Below, piece by piece: positions 7,989-16,087 of a stretch of 41,274 nucleotides of DNA (position 1 is the stretch's first letter; each line of letters starts with the position of its first letter). This DNA comes from Burkholderiales bacterium UBA2459. GTDB taxonomy: Bacteria; Pseudomonadota; Gammaproteobacteria; Burkholderiales; Burkholderiaceae_E. Under the pieces are notes generated by a model. The model worked only from the letters and a program-made list of their open reading frames with translations. It did not search any database and was not told where the DNA came from. The position numbers and the translations under genes were made by a program. Where the stretch lies: positions 1 to 41,274 of the forward strand of contig DDPV01000044.1 of NCBI GenBank assembly GCA_002342365.1. Reading direction: 5' to 3'.

Positions 7989-8578
7989 GCTTTGCAGGTT
8001 TGCGACCCGATCTTGCTTTGATCGCGCAGTGGATCGAGCCAGGCGCCAGAGTGCTCGATCTGGGCTGCGGCGATGGCGTGCTGCTTGATGTTTTGCAACG
8101 CGAACGCAGCGTGCGCGGCTATGGCGTTGAAATCGATGATGCAGCGCTTTTGGCATGCATGAAGCGCGGCGTGAATGTAATCCAGGCCAACATCGAAAAG
8201 GGATTGTCGATGTTTGGGCAGGGGCGCTTCGATGTGGTGGTTTTGTCGATGGCGATCCAGGCCACCCACCAAACCGAGCAAGTGCTTGCTGAGATGTCAA
8301 GCGTTGGCGCGCAAGGGATCGTGTCCTTTCCCAACTTCGGGCACTGGTACCACGCGGTATCCATTCTTCGCGGCCGTATGCCGGTATCCCGTGAAATGCC
8401 TTATCAATGGTATGACACACCGAATCTGCATTTATCCACGCCGGCAGACTTTGAGCAATTGTTGACCAAGCTCGGATTGCGCGTTTTGCAGCGAGCCTTT
8501 TTGGCTAACGGAAAACCGGTGATTGCCATGGCGGCCTTGCGAGCCACCCAGGCGATATACCGTTTTGCCCGGGTGTAG
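7985..8578 (+). CDS. metW: Methionine biosynthesis protein MetW
   Basis: A 197-residue protein with a class I SAM-methyltransferase fold, showing ARVLDLGCGDGVLLDVL near residue 22 and SFPNFGHWYHR-like features (VSFPNFGHWYHAV). MetW is almost always found with MetX and is needed for full homoserine acyltransferase activity in several bacteria; its own chemistry is uncertain. The start overlaps metX (ATGA at 7985-7988). Probably the last gene of the gshA-to-metW transcript, since 173 non-coding bases follow. Confidence 0.94.
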   Translation: MSFAGLRPDLALIAQWIEPGARVLDLGCGDGVLLDVLQRERSVRGYGVEIDDAALLACMKRGVNVIQANIEKGLSMFGQGRFDVVVLSMAIQATHQTEQVLAEMSSVGAQGIVSFPNFGHWYHAVSILRGRMPVSREMPYQWYDTPNLHLSTPADFEQLLTKLGLRVLQRAFLANGKPVIAMAALRATQAIYRFARV

Positions 8579-8751
8579 GACCCGCTGAGCATGGGTCTTG
8601 CTGAGATAATGCGCGTGGCTTTGCAAAGAACAAGCGCTTCATCCGGTGCATGGTTTTAAAGTCTGGATTGCTGCATGGATGAAAGCCTGAAGGCTGGCTG
8701 GGCCTTTGCGGGCGGCCTTGAACCGACAGCCCCTTGACTCGGAGAATGTTG

Positions 8752-11700
8752 ATGACCGATCTCTCTCACCCGATGCATGCTGAAGGCCTTGAGGCTGCAA
8801 CGCTCAAGCAGCCTGCTGGCAAAGCGCCGCTTCGCTTTGTGACTGCAGCGTCGCTATTTGATGGCCATGACGCCGCAATCAATATCATGCGGCGCATTTT
8901 GCAAGCCCAAGGCTGTGAGGTCATCCATTTGGGTCATAACCGCTCGGTGGGCGAGATTGTGGACTGCGCGCTGCAAGAGGATGTGCATGGCATTGCCGTG
9001 AGCTCCTACCAAGGCGGCCACATGGAGTATTTCAAGTACATGGTCGATCGACTGCGCGAGGCCGGCGCAGCGCATATCAAGGTTTTTGGCGGCGGTGGCG
9101 GCGTCATTATTGCCGATGAGATCAGTCAGTTGCATCAGTGGGGCGTGGAGCGAATCTATGCGCCTGAAGACGGACAAAAGCTTGGTTTGGTCGGGATGAT
9201 TCAGGACATGATGCACAGGGCTTTGCGCGACCTTGCAGCGCTCGCCCCCAAACATCACGATGCCCTGTTGCAAGACGACCGCCCCAGGACGCTGCGCGCG
9301 CTGGCACAAAGCCTGACCGCGATCGAAGCAGGCTATTGGCCGCCTGAGGCCCTGCAAGCCCTGCGGGGCTTGGCCGCGCAACGGGCAGTCACAACACCGG
9401 TGCTGGGCATAACGGGAACGGGTGGTGCGGGAAAGAGTTCGTTAACCGATGAGCTCGTTCGACGATTCAGACTCGATCAGGATGATCGACTGCGGCTTGC
9501 GGTGCTTTCGGTGGATCCAACCCGGCGTAAATCGGGCGGCGCCTTGCTTGGCGATCGCATTCGTATGAATGCGATCCATCACCCCAATATCTTTATGCGC
9601 TCCTTGGCAACCCGCGACGCTGGCCGTGAGATCAGTGCCGCGTTGCCTGATGCGATTGCGGCTTGCAGGGTCGCCGGTTTTGATCTGATCCTGGTTGAAA
9701 CCTCGGGGATTGGTCAGGGCGACGCGGCGATCGTGCCGCATGTGGATGTATCGCTTTATGTGATGACGCCGGAATTTGGCGCAGCTTCGCAGCTTGAAAA
9801 AATCGATATGCTTGATTTTGCAGACGTCGTAGCGATCAATAAATTTGATCGAAAAGGGGCTGCAGATGCCTTGCGCGATGTTGCCAAACAATTACAACGC
9901 AATCGTGAAGCTTTTGACCGCAGCCCCGAACAAATGCCAGTGTTTGGCACCCAGGCCTCGCATTTCAACGATGACGGCGTAAGCGCGCTCTATCAGCATT
10001 TGCGTGAGCTGTTACGCGCGCATGGCTTGCGGACCCCGCTGGCGCAAGGCCGCTTGCCGGCGATCAGCCTGCGTCACTCAAGCGTGCAAACGCAAATCGT
10101 GCCGGCCGATCGAAACCGCTATCTTGCTGACATCGCTGCCTGCTTGCGCGGCTACCATGCCAAGACGCGTGAACAGGTGAAACTGGTACGAGACCTGCAA
10201 CATTTACGCGAAGCCGCCAGCATGTTGCAAGCCGAAGGCGGCAAGGCGCAAGGGTTTGCAGACCATGCGATCGATCGCCTGACGGATCTGCAAGCTGCGC
10301 GCAAGTCCAGGCTTGATCCTTGTTGCGCCAGGCTGCTTGAGCAATGGCCTGAAGTTGCAAAAAGCTATCAGGGCAGCGAGCAGGTCACCAGGGTTCGCGA
10401 TCGCGAGATCCGCACCGCGCTCACCACGACAAGCTTATCGGGCACGGTCATTCCGAAGGTCGCCTTGCCGCGCTATGAAGACGATGGCGAAATGTTATCG
10501 TTTTTAAGGCGCGAAAATCTACCGGGATTTTTCCCCTATACCGCAGGCGTATTTCCTTTCAAGCGGGAGGGCGAAGACCCCACCCGTATGTTTGCCGGCG
10601 AAGGCGACCCCTTTCGCACCAACCGCCGCTTCAAGCTGATCTCCGAGGGCATGAAGGCCAAGCGTTTATCCACCGCCTTTGATTCGGTCACGCTCTACGG
10701 TCAGGATCCGGAGTTGCGACCCGATATCTACGGCAAAGTCGGCAACTCCGGCGTGTCGATTGCCACCCTCGACGATATGAAGGTGCTCTACGCCGGCTTT
10801 GATTTGCTTGACCCATCAACCTCGGTCTCGATGACGATCAATGGGCCAGCGCCCACGATTCTTGCGATGTTTATGAACACCGCGATCGATCAACAAATGC
10901 AAGCCTTTGAAGCCAAGCATGGCAAAAGTCCGGATGAAGCAACCCGCCAAGCAATCCGTGCACAAACCCTTGCACAATTGCGCGGCACCGTCCAGGCTGA
11001 CATCCTGAAGGAAGACCAGGGTCAAAACACCTGTATTTTTTCAACCGAGTTTTCGCTCAAAGTGATGGGCGATATTCAGGCTTACTTCATCGAACATAAC
11101 GTTCGCAATTTTTACTCGGTATCGATCTCGGGCTATCACATCGCCGAAGCTGGAGCGAACCCGATTTCACAGCTTGCTTTCACGCTCTCTAATGGGTTTA
11201 CCTTCGTCGAAGCCTACTTGGCGCGCGGGATGCCTATCGATGACTTTGCCCCGAATCTGAGTTTTTTCTTCTCCAACGGTATGGATCCGGAGTACACGGT
11301 GATTGGTCGGGTGGCGCGCCGGATTTGGGCGGTGGCTATGCGTGATCGTTATGGCGCTAATGATCGTTCTCAAAAATTGAAATATCACTGTCAGACTTCT
11401 GGCCGTTCGCTTCACGCACAGGAAATTGCATTCAACGATATCCGCACCACCTTGCAAGCCCTGATTGCAACCTACGATCAGGCAAATTCCCTGCATACCA
11501 ATGCTTATGATGAGGCGATCACAACGCCTACGACCGAATCGGTGCGGCGAGCGCTGGCGATTCAACTGATCATCAATAACGAATGGGGTTTGGCAAAGAA
11601 TCAAAATCCGAATCAGGGCAGTTTCATCATCGATGAACTTACCGACTTGGTTGAAGAAGCGGTGCTTCAGGAATTTGAACGCATCGCCGAGCGCGGCGGG

Positions 11701-12081
11701 GTGTTGGGCGCGATGGAGACGGGCTATCAGCGCGGCAAAATCCAGGACGAATCGATGCACTATGAGTTGCTCAAACACGATGGCAGCCTGCCGATCATCG
11801 GCGTCAATACCTTCAGAAATCCTGAGGCCGATCCGGTACCGGTCAGCCTTGAGCTGGCGCGGTCAACCGAAGACGAAAAGCAAAGCCAGCTTAAACGTCT
11901 TGCCGATTTCCACGCAAGACATGCCGAGGATGCGCCAGCGATGCTTGCCCGCTTAAGACAAGCGGTGATCGATCAAGGCAATGTATTTGCGGTGTTAATG
12001 GATGCGGTGCGGGTCTGTTCGCTCGGGCAGATCACCCAGTGCCTTTTTGAGGTCGGTGGCCAGTACCGGCGCAACATGTAA
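8752..12081 (+). CDS. icmF: Fused isobutyryl-CoA mutase IcmF
   Basis: An adenosylcobalamin-dependent mutase of 1109 residues, interconverting isobutyryl-CoA and n-butyryl-CoA. The three-part IcmF order is visible. An N-terminal B12-binding domain holds SLFDGHDAAINIM, where the DGHD histidine is the cobalt ligand. A MeaB-like GTPase chaperone has a P-loop GTGGAGKS at 222-229 and NKFD. The C-terminal TIM-barrel holds the acyl-CoA site. Phe601 (TAGVFPF) and Gln758 (EDQGQNTC) stand where methylmalonyl-CoA mutases carry Tyr and Arg, so a carboxylated substrate is unlikely. The start is the ATG at 8752, six bases after GGAGA (8741-8745). An upstream TTG and the ATG at 8746 are disfavoured. No cobalamin riboswitch is evident upstream. 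Confidence 0.96.
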   Translation: MTDLSHPMHAEGLEAATLKQPAGKAPLRFVTAASLFDGHDAAINIMRRILQAQGCEVIHLGHNRSVGEIVDCALQEDVHGIAVSSYQGGHMEYFKYMVDRLREAGAAHIKVFGGGGGVIIADEISQLHQWGVERIYAPEDGQKLGLVGMIQDMMHRALRDLAALAPKHHDALLQDDRPRTLRALAQSLTAIEAGYWPPEALQALRGLAAQRAVTTPVLGITGTGGAGKSSLTDELVRRFRLDQDDRLRLAVLSVDPTRRKSGGALLGDRIRMNAIHHPNIFMRSLATRDAGREISAALPDAIAACRVAGFDLILVETSGIGQGDAAIVPHVDVSLYVMTPEFGAASQLEKIDMLDFADVVAINKFDRKGAADALRDVAKQLQRNREAFDRSPEQMPVFGTQASHFNDDGVSALYQHLRELLRAHGLRTPLAQGRLPAISLRHSSVQTQIVPADRNRYLADIAACLRGYHAKTREQVKLVRDLQHLREAASMLQAEGGKAQGFADHAIDRLTDLQAARKSRLDPCCARLLEQWPEVAKSYQGSEQVTRVRDREIRTALTTTSLSGTVIPKVALPRYEDDGEMLSFLRRENLPGFFPYTAGVFPFKREGEDPTRMFAGEGDPFRTNRRFKLISEGMKAKRLSTAFDSVTLYGQDPELRPDIYGKVGNSGVSIATLDDMKVLYAGFDLLDPSTSVSMTINGPAPTILAMFMNTAIDQQMQAFEAKHGKSPDEATRQAIRAQTLAQLRGTVQADILKEDQGQNTCIFSTEFSLKVMGDIQAYFIEHNVRNFYSVSISGYHIAEAGANPISQLAFTLSNGFTFVEAYLARGMPIDDFAPNLSFFFSNGMDPEYTVIGRVARRIWAVAMRDRYGANDRSQKLKYHCQTSGRSLHAQEIAFNDIRTTLQALIATYDQANSLHTNAYDEAITTPTTESVRRALAIQLIINNEWGLAKNQNPNQGSFIIDELTDLVEEAVLQEFERIAERGGVLGAMETGYQRGKIQDESMHYELLKHDGSLPIIGVNTFRNPEADPVPVSLELARSTEDEKQSQLKRLADFHARHAEDAPAMLARLRQAVIDQGNVFAVLMDAVRVCSLGQITQCLFEVGGQYRRNM

Positions 12082-12150
12082 TCGGTCACAGCTCCAAATA
12101 AAAGAACAACACAGCGAGTCATCGACCATCGCTTCAGATAAGGGAACAGC

Positions 12151-12175
12151 GCAGCATGCAAAACGAGCATGCTGC
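12151..12175. terminator. Hairpin between convergent icmF and GST-like genes
   Basis: A perfect 9-bp inverted repeat, GCAGCATGC (12151-12159) and GCATGCTGC (12167-12175), encloses a seven-base loop. It lies in the 101-base gap between two genes that run toward each other. There is no T-tract on either side, so it is not a classic intrinsic terminator. It may still act as a bidirectional 3'-end or mRNA-stabilising hairpin. Confidence 0.4.
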
Positions 12176-12182
12176 CAGCCTG

Positions 12183-13151
12183 TCAGGAATCAGGCGCGTG
12201 TTTGCAAACGCTCAGCTGGTAGCCCGCTTGGGGAAAGTGCACATGCAGCAGGCCAAGGCCTTCGACTTCGCGGGCGATGGTGATGCGTTTTGAGTCGGCA
12301 AAACAAAGACGCCCGCGTACCGGATCCAAGCCATAGTCGCTGGGCTTGACTTCGACCCAGGCGTCTAGCTGCAAACCCTCAGCGACTTGGGCTGTTTGCA
12401 AGCTTGCTTTCGCGTGGTTGTCGATTGCAAGCGGCGTGCTTTGTGCAGCCAGTGCGAGCGCCTCATCGGCACTGATCGGTTGGGGCTGACCATGGCCAAA
12501 GGCTCGCATCCGATCGAGCCAAAGACCGACTTGCGGGTAAGCGTCAAGGATCCCTGCGACGCTCTTGGCTTGTTGAATGAACCACAAGGGGTGAAACAAG
12601 GAAAAGTCAGCGCGTGCCGGTGATGTGCCCCACACAAAGCTTCGACAGTCGCTGAGTTGGTTTTCCAAGGCCGCAAGCGCAAGCTCAAGCCTGTCTTTGG
12701 CCTGGCCAAGGCTTGGGCGTGGGACGATTGAAGATGCGCGCAAGGCCTTGCGATCGGCGAGGAATGCTTGAACGAAGTCATCGCTTCGACCCTGAAAAAA
12801 ATCGGCCATTGAACTGGGCTGGAAGGCCCAGGAGACGGACGCTGCAAACAAGCTGCTGTCAGCATAGGCGGCTAGCGCAATATCGCTCAGCTTCGCTTCA
12901 TCAAGCAACAAGGGGTCAGGCAAGCGCTGATGCAGCTCATCCAGAATCAGGGCGGTATCGCAATAAATATCAGCAGCGATTTGCAGCACCGGTGTTTTGC
13001 GATATCCGCCTGTCAAGGGCATGAGTTTGGGCTTGGGCATCATCATCGGAATCTCAACCGAATACCAGCTTGCGCGCTTATAGCCAAGCAGCAAGCGGAT
13101 CTTTTCGGCAAAAGGACTGGCCGGGTAATGGTGAAGCACGATGTCGGTCAT
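12183..13151 (-). CDS. Glutathione S-transferase family protein with C-terminal extension
   Basis: A 322-residue protein. The N-terminal thioredoxin-like GST domain (about residues 1-80) starts IVLHHYPASPFAEKIRLLLG, includes the cis-proline region RKTPVLQIAADIYCDTALIL, and is followed by an all-helical GST C domain to about residue 230. Another 90 residues, predicted mostly beta (KPSDYGLDPVRGRLCF), make it much longer than a typical 200-220-residue GST. Substrate unknown; the gshA/gshB genes in the same window would supply glutathione. It is transcribed away from the srkA-like gene. No good ribosome site precedes the ATG, and the sequence upstream is the degenerate tandem repeat at 13153-13239. 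Confidence 0.85.
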   Translation of the reverse strand: MTDIVLHHYPASPFAEKIRLLLGYKRASWYSVEIPMMMPKPKLMPLTGGYRKTPVLQIAADIYCDTALILDELHQRLPDPLLLDEAKLSDIALAAYADSSLFAASVSWAFQPSSMADFFQGRSDDFVQAFLADRKALRASSIVPRPSLGQAKDRLELALAALENQLSDCRSFVWGTSPARADFSLFHPLWFIQQAKSVAGILDAYPQVGLWLDRMRAFGHGQPQPISADEALALAAQSTPLAIDNHAKASLQTAQVAEGLQLDAWVEVKPSDYGLDPVRGRLCFADSKRITIAREVEGLGLLHVHFPQAGYQLSVCKHAPDS

Positions 13152-13152
13152 T

Positions 13153-13239
13153 GGGATTTGCGTCTTCTAGGGTTTTGTGTCGCTTTGGATTGTGCGTTCT
13201 TCTAGGCTTTGCGTCCTTTCAGGTTTTGCGCCAACGATA
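13153..13239. repeat. Five imperfect ~17-bp tandem units between divergent genes
   Basis: The gap between the GST-like and kinase genes is almost filled by five head-to-tail units starting at 13153, 13170, 13187, 13205 and 13222, each 17-18 bases. Each begins GGN or GG and follows the pattern GG-TTTGCGTC-TTCTA (for example GGGATTTGCGTCTTCTA and GGCTTTGCGTCCTTTCA). The units are degenerate but clearly in register. The location in a divergent promoter region suggests repeated protein-binding sites or a decayed minisatellite. Confidence 0.7.
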
Positions 13240-13250
13240 CACTCTTGGCG

Positions 13251-14345
13251 ATGAAAGCCGAAAACAAACATCCCTTTGAGATACTCGGGCCGCTTCGCAT
13301 GCTTGAGGGCCTTGAGTCGCTCGGTTTTTTTCCTGACGGGCGCATGCTTGCGCTCAATTCCTTTGAAAACAGGGTTTACCTTTTTTGGCTTGATGAGCCC
13401 TGGGTCGATGAAGATGGCGAGCCACACCACAGTCTGGTGCTCAAGGCTTACCGTCCGGGTCGCTGGAGCGCGGCACAAATTCTTGAAGAACACCAGTTTG
13501 CGATCGATTTGTCCGATGCCGAGCTGCCGGTGCCAACGCCGATTGATTTGCGCAGGATGTCGCATCGTCAGCTTCGCGGATCCATGACCAAGCGGGCTGC
13601 CGAGGGCCCATGCCTCATCGGCAACAGCTTGCTGTGGCTCGATCCGGTGATGATTGCCCTCTGGCCCCGGCAAGGCGGTCGTGCCCCGGATATGGACCGG
13701 CCCGAGGTGCTTGAGCGCATGGGGCGCTTTATCGCGCGTTTGCATCGTGTGGGGCGCGAGCGCGGCTTTGAGCACCGTCTGGGCTTTCGGGGTTTATCGA
13801 GCGCCTACGAGGCGATCGACCAGGTGGCTGCGCTGAGCCGGCCGATGCCTGAGGCCTGCGATCGATGGCGCAGCACGGCGCGTCAATGCCTGGACCTTGC
13901 CCAGCGTTGCGTTCAGGATCTGCCCCAACCCAAACTGTTGCGATTACACGGCGATATGCACTGGGGCAATGTCTTGTGGACGGAATCAGGCCCCCATTTT
14001 GTCGATCTCGATGATTGCCGTATGGGGCCAGCGATCGCCGATCTTTGGCCTTTGCTCTCGGGTCAGGGCGAAGAACTTGCATGCGGGCTTGAACTGCTTT
14101 TGCAGGCTTATCGCTCGATCAGCGAGCTTGACGCCAGCGAATTGCACTGGATCGAGGTCATGCGCAGCATGCGGCTGATTGAACATGCTGCATGGATTGC
14201 GAATCGCTACGATGACCCGGCCTTTCCACCCGCCTTTCCGGGTTTTACCGATCCGGATTTTTGGGATCGTCGCATGGTTGAATTGCAGCAACAACAAAGT
14301 GTCTTGAGTCAGCAAAGCGCTTCGCGAAAGGGAAATCTGTGGTGA
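13251..14345 (+). CDS. srkA: Stress-response serine/threonine kinase, SrkA/YihE (RdoA) family
   Basis: A 364-residue aminoglycoside-phosphotransferase-fold kinase. SrkA in E. coli protects against stress-induced death and phosphorylates protein Ser/Thr. The catalytic loop is HGDMHWGN (His233, Asp235, Asn240) and the metal-binding DLDD is at 252-255. The nucleotide-binding beta-hairpin near the N-terminus contains ENRVYLFWLDEPWV and LVLKAYRPGRWS with the expected lysine. The start is the ATG at 13251; the frame is open upstream to a TTG at 13209, which lies in the tandem repeats. The last codons and the stop lie in a 27-base duplicated segment shared with the next gene. Confidence 0.9.
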   Translation: MKAENKHPFEILGPLRMLEGLESLGFFPDGRMLALNSFENRVYLFWLDEPWVDEDGEPHHSLVLKAYRPGRWSAAQILEEHQFAIDLSDAELPVPTPIDLRRMSHRQLRGSMTKRAAEGPCLIGNSLLWLDPVMIALWPRQGGRAPDMDRPEVLERMGRFIARLHRVGRERGFEHRLGFRGLSSAYEAIDQVAALSRPMPEACDRWRSTARQCLDLAQRCVQDLPQPKLLRLHGDMHWGNVLWTESGPHFVDLDDCRMGPAIADLWPLLSGQGEELACGLELLLQAYRSISELDASELHWIEVMRSMRLIEHAAWIANRYDDPAFPPAFPGFTDPDFWDRRMVELQQQQSVLSQQSASRKGNLW

Positions 14346-14374
14346 TCGTTGCGAAAGGGAAATCTGTGGTGATC
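14324..14374 (+). repeat. 27-bp tandem duplication of gene junction with ribosome site and start
   Basis: Two identical 24-base copies (14324-14347 and 14351-14374) are separated by three bases (GTT), a 27-base period. Each copy holds a ribosome-binding-like AAAGGGAAA and GTGGTG start codons. The first also carries the srkA stop. Because 27 is a multiple of three, the SUMF1 gene can start in frame at either copy, and the srkA frame meets a second stop in the second copy. Confidence 0.9.
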
Positions 14375-15121
14375 CGATACGCGCGACACGCCCTGCCCGG
14401 GTTGATCGTTATCGGCCTCGCCCAAGCCTTGGCGCTTGCAAACGACGATGTCGCGATGCAAGCGATTGCGCGCGACGACGGGAGCTTGTTCTGGATCGAT
14501 CGCACCGAGGTCAGCATCGCTCAGTACCGGCGCTATGCCCAGGCCAGTGCCTACCGCAGCGTTGCCGAGCGCGAAGGCGGCGGCTTTGAATGGGGTGCGG
14601 GCTGGGAGCGGCGCCCGGGATGGCTCTGGTATGCGCCTTATGGCAAGCCGGGAGCGGGAGACGAACCGGCGGTGCACCTGAACTGGCACGAGGCGCAGCA
14701 ATATTGCCAGTGGGCCGGTAAACGATTACCGAGCGACGCTGAGTGGATGCGTGCAGCCTACACCGAGACGCGCGCGGCAGCGCCTGCAGGTTTTCTGCGC
14801 GGCAAACGTTATGCTTATCCAACCGGGGACAGTCCGGATGGCGCCAACCATCGCGATGCGCCAGGCGCCCCATTGCGACACCAGGCTGTCGGCAAAAGTC
14901 GCATGGGTGTGAATGGCCTATTTGACATGGGTGCAAACGTCTGGGAGTGGGTGGATTCTGCATCCGGTGCCGAGCAGGTCACCCGCGGGGGTTCGTGGTG
15001 GTACGGCCCGGCACCGATGCATCATGACCACCGCGCGCTCAAACCCGCGCATTTTTATGCGGTCTATATCGGCTTTCGATGTGCTTCGGAAAAAGCTCCT
15101 GCGCCAGCGCTTCTTCGTTAG
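14339..15121 (+). CDS. SUMF1/formylglycine-generating-enzyme-like domain protein, exported, cysteine-less
   Basis: A 260-residue protein with one FGE-sulfatase (SUMF1) domain. Hallmarks are FWIDRTEVSIAQYRRYA, PAVHLNWHEAQQYCQWAGKR, LPSDAEWMRAAYTE, GLFDMGANVWEWV and TRGGSWWYGPAPMHH. True formylglycine-generating enzymes carry two catalytic cysteines just after the RGGSW motif; here that segment has none, so sulfatase activation is unlikely. The N-terminus (RYARHALPGLIVIGLAQALALA) looks like a signal peptide, placing the product in the periplasm. Start choice is open between GTG codons at 14339/14342 and 14366/14369, created by the tandem duplication. It overlaps the srkA stop, so the two are coupled. 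No sulfatase gene is in the window. Confidence 0.85.
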   Translation: MVIVAKGKSVVIRYARHALPGLIVIGLAQALALANDDVAMQAIARDDGSLFWIDRTEVSIAQYRRYAQASAYRSVAEREGGGFEWGAGWERRPGWLWYAPYGKPGAGDEPAVHLNWHEAQQYCQWAGKRLPSDAEWMRAAYTETRAAAPAGFLRGKRYAYPTGDSPDGANHRDAPGAPLRHQAVGKSRMGVNGLFDMGANVWEWVDSASGAEQVTRGGSWWYGPAPMHHDHRALKPAHFYAVYIGFRCASEKAPAPALLR

Positions 15122-15184
15122 CGCTTAACCCTATTCGTGCGAAGATCTCCGCCCCGTGTAACCGATCCATTGAAGGACATGTTT

Positions 15185-16087
15185 ATGAGCGCACAGTCGA
15201 TCGAGAGTCTTCCGGATGGTAGTCAGCAAGCGCTGATTGGCGATATTCGATGCATCGGGATCGTCGGTGCTGGAACCATGGGCCAGGGCATTGCCCAGGT
15301 TTGCGCCCAGGCGGGCTACGCGGTGGTCTTGCAGGATATTGCTGCAGCGGCGCTTGACAGGGCGTTGAAATCCATCGGCGCGCAACTTGATCGTCAGATC
15401 AAAAAAGAAAGTCTTGATGAAGCGGCCAAAGCGCAAATTCTGGCTCGGATTCACAGCGCAAGCGAGCTCGATGCGATTGCCCAGGCCGATCTGATCATCG
15501 AAGCGGCGACAGAGCAGGAGGCCTTAAAGCGAAGCATTTTGACAAACATCGACGCCCTGGCGAAACCGCAGTCAATTGTGGCGACCAATACCTCATCGAT
15601 TTCGATTACAGCGCTTGCCGCCACCAGCTCAAGGCCTGAGCGCTTTGTGGGTATGCATTTTTTCAATCCAGTACCGGTGATGCAGCTGGTTGAAATCATC
15701 TCGGGCTTGCAGACCAGCGAGGTGGTTGCTCAAACCGTGGCCGCGCTGGCCCGGGCCTTGGGCAAAACCCCGATCGGTGTGAAAAACAGCGCAGGCTTTG
15801 TGGTGAACCGGCTGCTGTGCCCGATGATCAACGAGGCGATTTTCGCGCTTCAGGAGGGTCTGGCGCGCGCCGAGGATATCGATGCCGGGATGCGCCTCGG
15901 ATGCAACCATCCCATTGGACCGCTCGCACTTTGCGACATGATCGGGCTGGATGTGCAATTGGCGGTGATGGAAGTGCTTTATGCGAGCTTTAACGACACG
16001 AAGTACCGGCCGGCGCCCTTGCTCAAAGAAATGGTGGCAGCCGGACGGCTCGGTCGCAAGACCGGCTGGGGCTTTTATCGCTACTAG
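15185..16087 (+). CDS. 3-hydroxybutyryl-CoA dehydrogenase
   Basis: A 300-residue NAD-dependent 3-hydroxyacyl-CoA dehydrogenase of normal single-function length. The Rossmann loop is GIVGAGTMGQGIAQ near residue 21. The catalytic region GMHFFNPVPVMQLVEI and the C-terminal domain motifs GFVVNRLLCPMINEAI and GCNHPIGPLAL are intact. The enzyme oxidises (S)-3-hydroxyacyl-CoA to 3-ketoacyl-CoA in beta-oxidation or butyrate metabolism. The start is the ATG at 15185, seven bases after GAAGGA (15172-15177). The ATG at 15179 is too close, and an upstream GTG at 15137 is unlikely. Its TAG stop is shared on opposite strands with the convergent regulator (CTAG at 16084-16087). Confidence 0.93.
   Translation: MSAQSIESLPDGSQQALIGDIRCIGIVGAGTMGQGIAQVCAQAGYAVVLQDIAAAALDRALKSIGAQLDRQIKKESLDEAAKAQILARIHSASELDAIAQADLIIEAATEQEALKRSILTNIDALAKPQSIVATNTSSISITALAATSSRPERFVGMHFFNPVPVMQLVEIISGLQTSEVVAQTVAALARALGKTPIGVKNSAGFVVNRLLCPMINEAIFALQEGLARAEDIDAGMRLGCNHPIGPLALCDMIGLDVQLAVMEVLYASFNDTKYRPAPLLKEMVAAGRLGRKTGWGFYRY

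Noticed and set aside
8579..8751. Possible cobalamin riboswitch or strong promoter upstream of icmF.
   Set aside because: No B12-box-like conserved sequence or extended paired structure was recognisable in the 173 bases. Only a short GACCC/GGGTC stem and an isolated GATAAT were seen, too weak to call.
8752..12081. Methylmalonyl-CoA mutase as the identity of the large B12 enzyme.
   Set aside because: The domain order is that of IcmF, and Phe601/Gln758 replace the Tyr/Arg pair that binds the methylmalonyl carboxylate.
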